DNA from: Eutrigla gurnardus
Lineage: Eukaryota; Chordata; Actinopteri; Perciformes; Triglidae
Reading direction: 5' to 3'
Length of the DNA: 64,000 bases
Assembly (NCBI GenBank): GCA_963514095.1
Contig: OY741277.1
Span: 8,027,409-8,091,408 of the forward strand
Positions 62,086-64,000 of the stretch are shown here, piece after piece (within the stretch, counting starts at the first letter, position 1; the number at the start of each line of letters is the position of its first letter). Position numbers and translations under genes: made by a program. Under the pieces are notes generated by a model. The model made no database searches, had not been told where the DNA came from, and saw nothing but the letters and a program-made list of their open reading frames with translations.

Positions 62086-62176
<91 letters not shown>

Positions 62177-63867
62177 CACTACAAGCACTGAGAGACCAAT
62201 CCAGCACCAATCAGGCTCAAAAGGATCATCAATCTAGCACATCTGCCTCCAAGGGAGAGAAAAAAGGGCAGACACCAGGCCAAAATCTGTTACAGCTCCC
62301 ATGATGTTGATGGAGATAAAAAAAAAAAAAATGAGTGAGATGGATTGAGGGACAGAAAGGAAGAGAGATAGCTAGAACCTGAAGAAGATCCCTTTTTTTT
62401 TTACTGCAAAAGTATACTGTGCAAAAGTAGAAAATGACAGCGTACGGAGCATCATATAATATGTAAATAACTCCCCCTTTAGACAGTGATCGTCTCTGGG
62501 TACATTTTGATTTCTGAATAGAAAGAAGAGAAGAATTTTTAATTATGAAAGGTTATCTTTTGTCAGTTTAAATACTTCATCATAATCTCTCAAGTCGTTT
62601 CCATGATGAACCGTACTGTGGTGGGTTCCCTTAGTGCTGTTGGACCTCTCGTAAACCACACAGTTTAATGTTATCCTTTATTGATCACTGTAGGGTGACA
62701 ATATTCACACCACCCTCCGATGGGGGGGTCATAGGTCACTTGCCGAGCAGCTGGTGGAGGTTCAGTGATTTTCTTTTTCTGACTGATAGCCACCCCCCGT
62801 ACACCGGTTATTAACTGCTAAAAGACCGGTGTAGACCTTGATTGTATCATATTGCCATCTGCTGTATTTGTGCAAAACAGGCATTCCAATTCACCCGTCT
62901 GCAGCAGTTAGCAGCCACAGTGTTGCGTGCATTGTTGTTGACACATACATCCTAGTAAGAGCATCAATTAGTTTAGCTGCAAGGTTCTCAGCTGTGTGTC
63001 TGCCTGGCACTTTCTATCAGTGTTTCAGTCAGTGCCGAGAGAGAAAGCATGTCCATGGCCATTAGTATGAAGTCATCAGTAACATAATGAACGTCAACTC
63101 TCTTATTGCTTGTTAACAGTTTATAATTAACATCCCTAGTTTGGAGGACGTTCTCGGTCAATATTTATCTACCGTCCCTCACAAAAGCCAGCTATGAAAG
63201 GAATTTAAAAACTCACCGACTCCTCTTCCTGAATCATATGTACCAGGCTGTCCAACACTGGAGCCAGGTTTCTAAGTCAGCCGGAAAAAATAAAGGAAGA
63301 AAAATTGAGGAAAACGTGATGAAAACTATAGAATATACGGTTTCTAGATTATTCTGTGCAATTCCATCTTGAATACAACACTTTGTCAATCTCTGGTCAT
63401 CCCAAACCCCCTACTTCTACAGTTAAAGGTATAGTGGACAATAACTGTTTCGGGAAGAAAACCCTGCTGTCTATTTGTGTTGTGTTATGTTGGATTGTAA
63501 CTGGCATCTACAGGTGGAGTCCTTTTAGAGTGTTCTTACTTGGATTTGATGTTGTTGAAGTTCTTGCCCAGAGACAGGTGTCTGATGGATCGGTTCTTGG
63601 CCAGCCACACCAGCAGAGTCAATAGGTCTGAGTCCAGGCCTGGAGGTAGAGGAATAGATTAGAAACTATAAGGTTGACTGGTCTTAATTGATGTTGGTAG
63701 TTACATGCTGAGGAGGACGTGCAGTATTCAGCTTAAGGTTGAAAAGTAATTTCATGGACAACATGCAAGGAGAGTGCCACCTCACCGTTGTCAGAGATGT
63801 CTAGGCTGGAGATGTTTGGGATCTCAGCAATACAACCTTCAAGGATCTGAGAACCTCCTGACCGCAA
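46510..63867 (-). CDS. CARMIL1: CARMIL1 (capping protein regulator and myosin I linker 1), 3' 21 coding exons
   Basis: CARMIL1 binds actin capping protein and uncaps barbed ends at the leading edge of cells. Exons: 63786-63867, 63540-63639, 63217-63271, 57304-57476, 56885-56953, 55217-55310, 54989-55087, 54736-54864, 54482-54613, 53834-54009, 53625-53712, 53386-53526, 51506-51572, 50422-50648, 50211-50320, 49780-50085, 49483-49693, 48287-48323, 47885-48154, 47629-47778, 46510-46679. They give 961 residues to TGA. The first five exons are leucine-rich repeats (LTLLVWLAKNRSIRHLSLGK, ISGNAMGDMGAKMLAKALQI). The next exons form the C-cap and helical dimerisation region (YLYRNHETRKYLQEQAYRLQ). The capping-protein-binding region follows, then a Ser/Pro-rich tail ending DSGEEADKDFILI (human ends similarly). 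All junctions are GT-AG and phases agree. The PH domain and first LRRs lie off the right edge. The 37-bp exon 48287-48323 is the least certain. Confidence 0.96.
48599..48627. repeat. (AC)n microsatellite in CARMIL1 intron
   Basis: About 14 AC units. Confidence 0.95.
48978..49006. repeat. (TG)n microsatellite in CARMIL1 intron
   Basis: About 13 TG units. Confidence 0.93.
49780..50085 (-). other. CARMIL1: CARMIL1 exon with Ser-Asp-Lys triplet repeat
   Basis: This 306-bp coding exon starts in the basic stretch after the CSI motif and holds the conserved GGFLNLIKRSSKS segment. Directly after it comes a tandem Lys-Ser-Asp run (KSDKADKSDKSDKSDKSEKS). The human protein instead has a short KSRSKSE-type stretch here. 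The rest (PEEPSSPKVAVKSP) is conserved. The repeat looks like a lineage-specific codon expansion in a disordered region. Confidence 0.85.
50211..50648 (-). other. CARMIL1: CARMIL1 capping-protein-binding region (CPI and CSI motifs)
   Basis: Two consecutive exons (50422-50648 and 50211-50320). The first encodes the CPI motif LQHFTKLRPRRNKKKHSSKV followed by P. It fits L-x-H-x-T-x-x-R-P with the later Pro, and it grips capping protein and weakens its hold on actin. The second encodes the CARMIL-specific CSI segment (MGRVDEGVDEFFSTKVTRMD), which raises affinity. The basic residues between them belong to the membrane-binding region. Key residues are all present, so uncapping activity should be kept. 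Confidence 0.93.
52746..53230. repeat. 26-bp minisatellite in CARMIL1 intron
   Basis: About 19 tandem copies of a 26-bp unit, typically GATCGAGTGATTTG followed by TTTAGATCTAGA. Variants differ at GATC/GGTT/GGTC, GAGGG/GAGTG and TTT/CTT positions. One copy (starting near 52980) is cut to 18 bp and one (near 53050) is 25 bp. The array lies between the exons at 53386-53526 and 51506-51572. It makes no protein sense in any frame. Confidence 0.96.
56133..56173. repeat. (CA)n microsatellite in CARMIL1 intron
   Basis: About 20 CA units. Confidence 0.95.
56374..56410. repeat. (CA)n microsatellite in CARMIL1 intron
   Basis: About 18 CA units, 200 bp from the previous array. Confidence 0.95.
56803..56860. 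repeat. (CA)n microsatellite in CARMIL1 intron
   Basis: About 29 CA units ending 25 bp from the splice donor of exon 56885-56953, just inside the intron. Its closeness to the donor could matter for splicing. Confidence 0.96.
57477..61290 (-). other. CARMIL1: CARMIL1 large intron, left part
   Basis: This intron joins exons 57304-57476 and 63217-63271 (5.7 kb). I see no further exon. The open frames are short and lack family motifs. There is an A-run near 60092-60106. Confidence 0.7.
61291..61352. repeat. (CA)n microsatellite, left border of inverted-repeat region
   Basis: CA array with one CG interruption near 61319, directly left of the ACGCGT-rich foldback region. Confidence 0.94.
61380..62060. 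repeat. CpG-rich nested inverted-repeat (foldback) element
   Basis: Inner arms of 51 bp at 61795-61845 and 61875-61925 are perfect reverse complements around a 29-base spacer. Outer arms of 32 bp at 61665-61696 and 61944-61975 are also perfect. A third small hairpin (12-base arms, 3-base loop) lies at 61932-61958. The hexamer ACGCGT occurs nine times between 61400 and 61971. The region is strongly CpG-rich in an AT-rich intron and has no open frame of note. It lies between two CA arrays. It is probably a foldback/MITE-type DNA element of a family I do not recognise. Confidence 0.8.
62089..62175. repeat. (CA)n microsatellite, right border of inverted-repeat region
   Basis: About 43 CA units, the longest dinucleotide array in the window. 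Confidence 0.97.
62176..63216 (-). other. CARMIL1: CARMIL1 large intron, right part
   Basis: Nothing further recognised apart from short A- and T-runs. Confidence 0.6.
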
Positions 63868-64000
63868 CTGGGAAGACAGGAGGGAACATTTTAAACAGCT
63901 ACACGCACACACACACACACATGGACCCCAAGAAGAATGATCAGCACAAAAAAATAAAATAAAGCATCTGCTCAAACAGACGTGCAGATAAAAATGAGGA

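Noticed and set aside
46510..63867. Assignment as CARMIL2 or CARMIL3
   Set aside because: The C-terminal DSGEEADKDFILI, the MTPKSKRKSIHSRMLRPVS segment and the SCGN neighbour all fit CARMIL1.

Overview
This window is vertebrate nuclear DNA, almost certainly from a ray-finned (teleost) fish. Genes are split into short exons with GT-AG introns, (CA)n and other microsatellites are dense, and there are Tc1/mariner and hAT transposons and LINE/SINE fragments of types common in fish genomes. Five protein genes can be supported, plus one possible new small gene. There is no bacterial or phage content and no CRISPR.

Layout from left to right. (1) 1-6392, minus strand: first coding exon of beta-1-syntrophin (SNTB1) at 5846-6392. 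Its first intron fills the left end and the remaining exons lie outside the window. A CpG-rich promoter region follows at about 6393-6700. (2) 6.7-12 kb: intergenic sequence with a LINE remnant and long TTC and TTA microsatellites. (3) 12049-13284, plus strand: a single-coding-exon TRIM-type RING/B-box protein with a partial SPRY domain and a C-terminal membrane anchor. (4) 16627-18850, minus strand: complete five-exon CCN3/NOV with a TATA box. (5) 19-32 kb: mostly non-coding and repeat-rich. It holds a possible two-exon 99-residue gene (20322-21362, plus), a one-ended Tc1 copy, an hAT element with a perfect 8-bp target duplication, and a second putative hAT element. (6) 32545-42639, minus: complete 11-exon secretagogin (SCGN), a six-EF-hand calcium sensor. 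(7) 46510-63867, minus: the last 21 coding exons (961 residues) of CARMIL1, the capping-protein regulator. Its 5' part lies beyond the right edge.

The genes do not form an operon or a single pathway. SNTB1 links the dystrophin complex to membrane proteins, CCN3 is a secreted matricellular factor, SCGN is a calcium sensor of secretory cells, and CARMIL1 controls actin capping. SNTB1 and CCN3 are neighbours on human 8q24, and SCGN and CARMIL1 are neighbours on human 6p22. The window therefore seems to span a junction between two conserved synteny blocks, in the repeat-rich interval of about 19-32 kb. Exon boundaries were read by hand from splice signals, reading-frame continuity and remembered family sequence. 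No database search was run.
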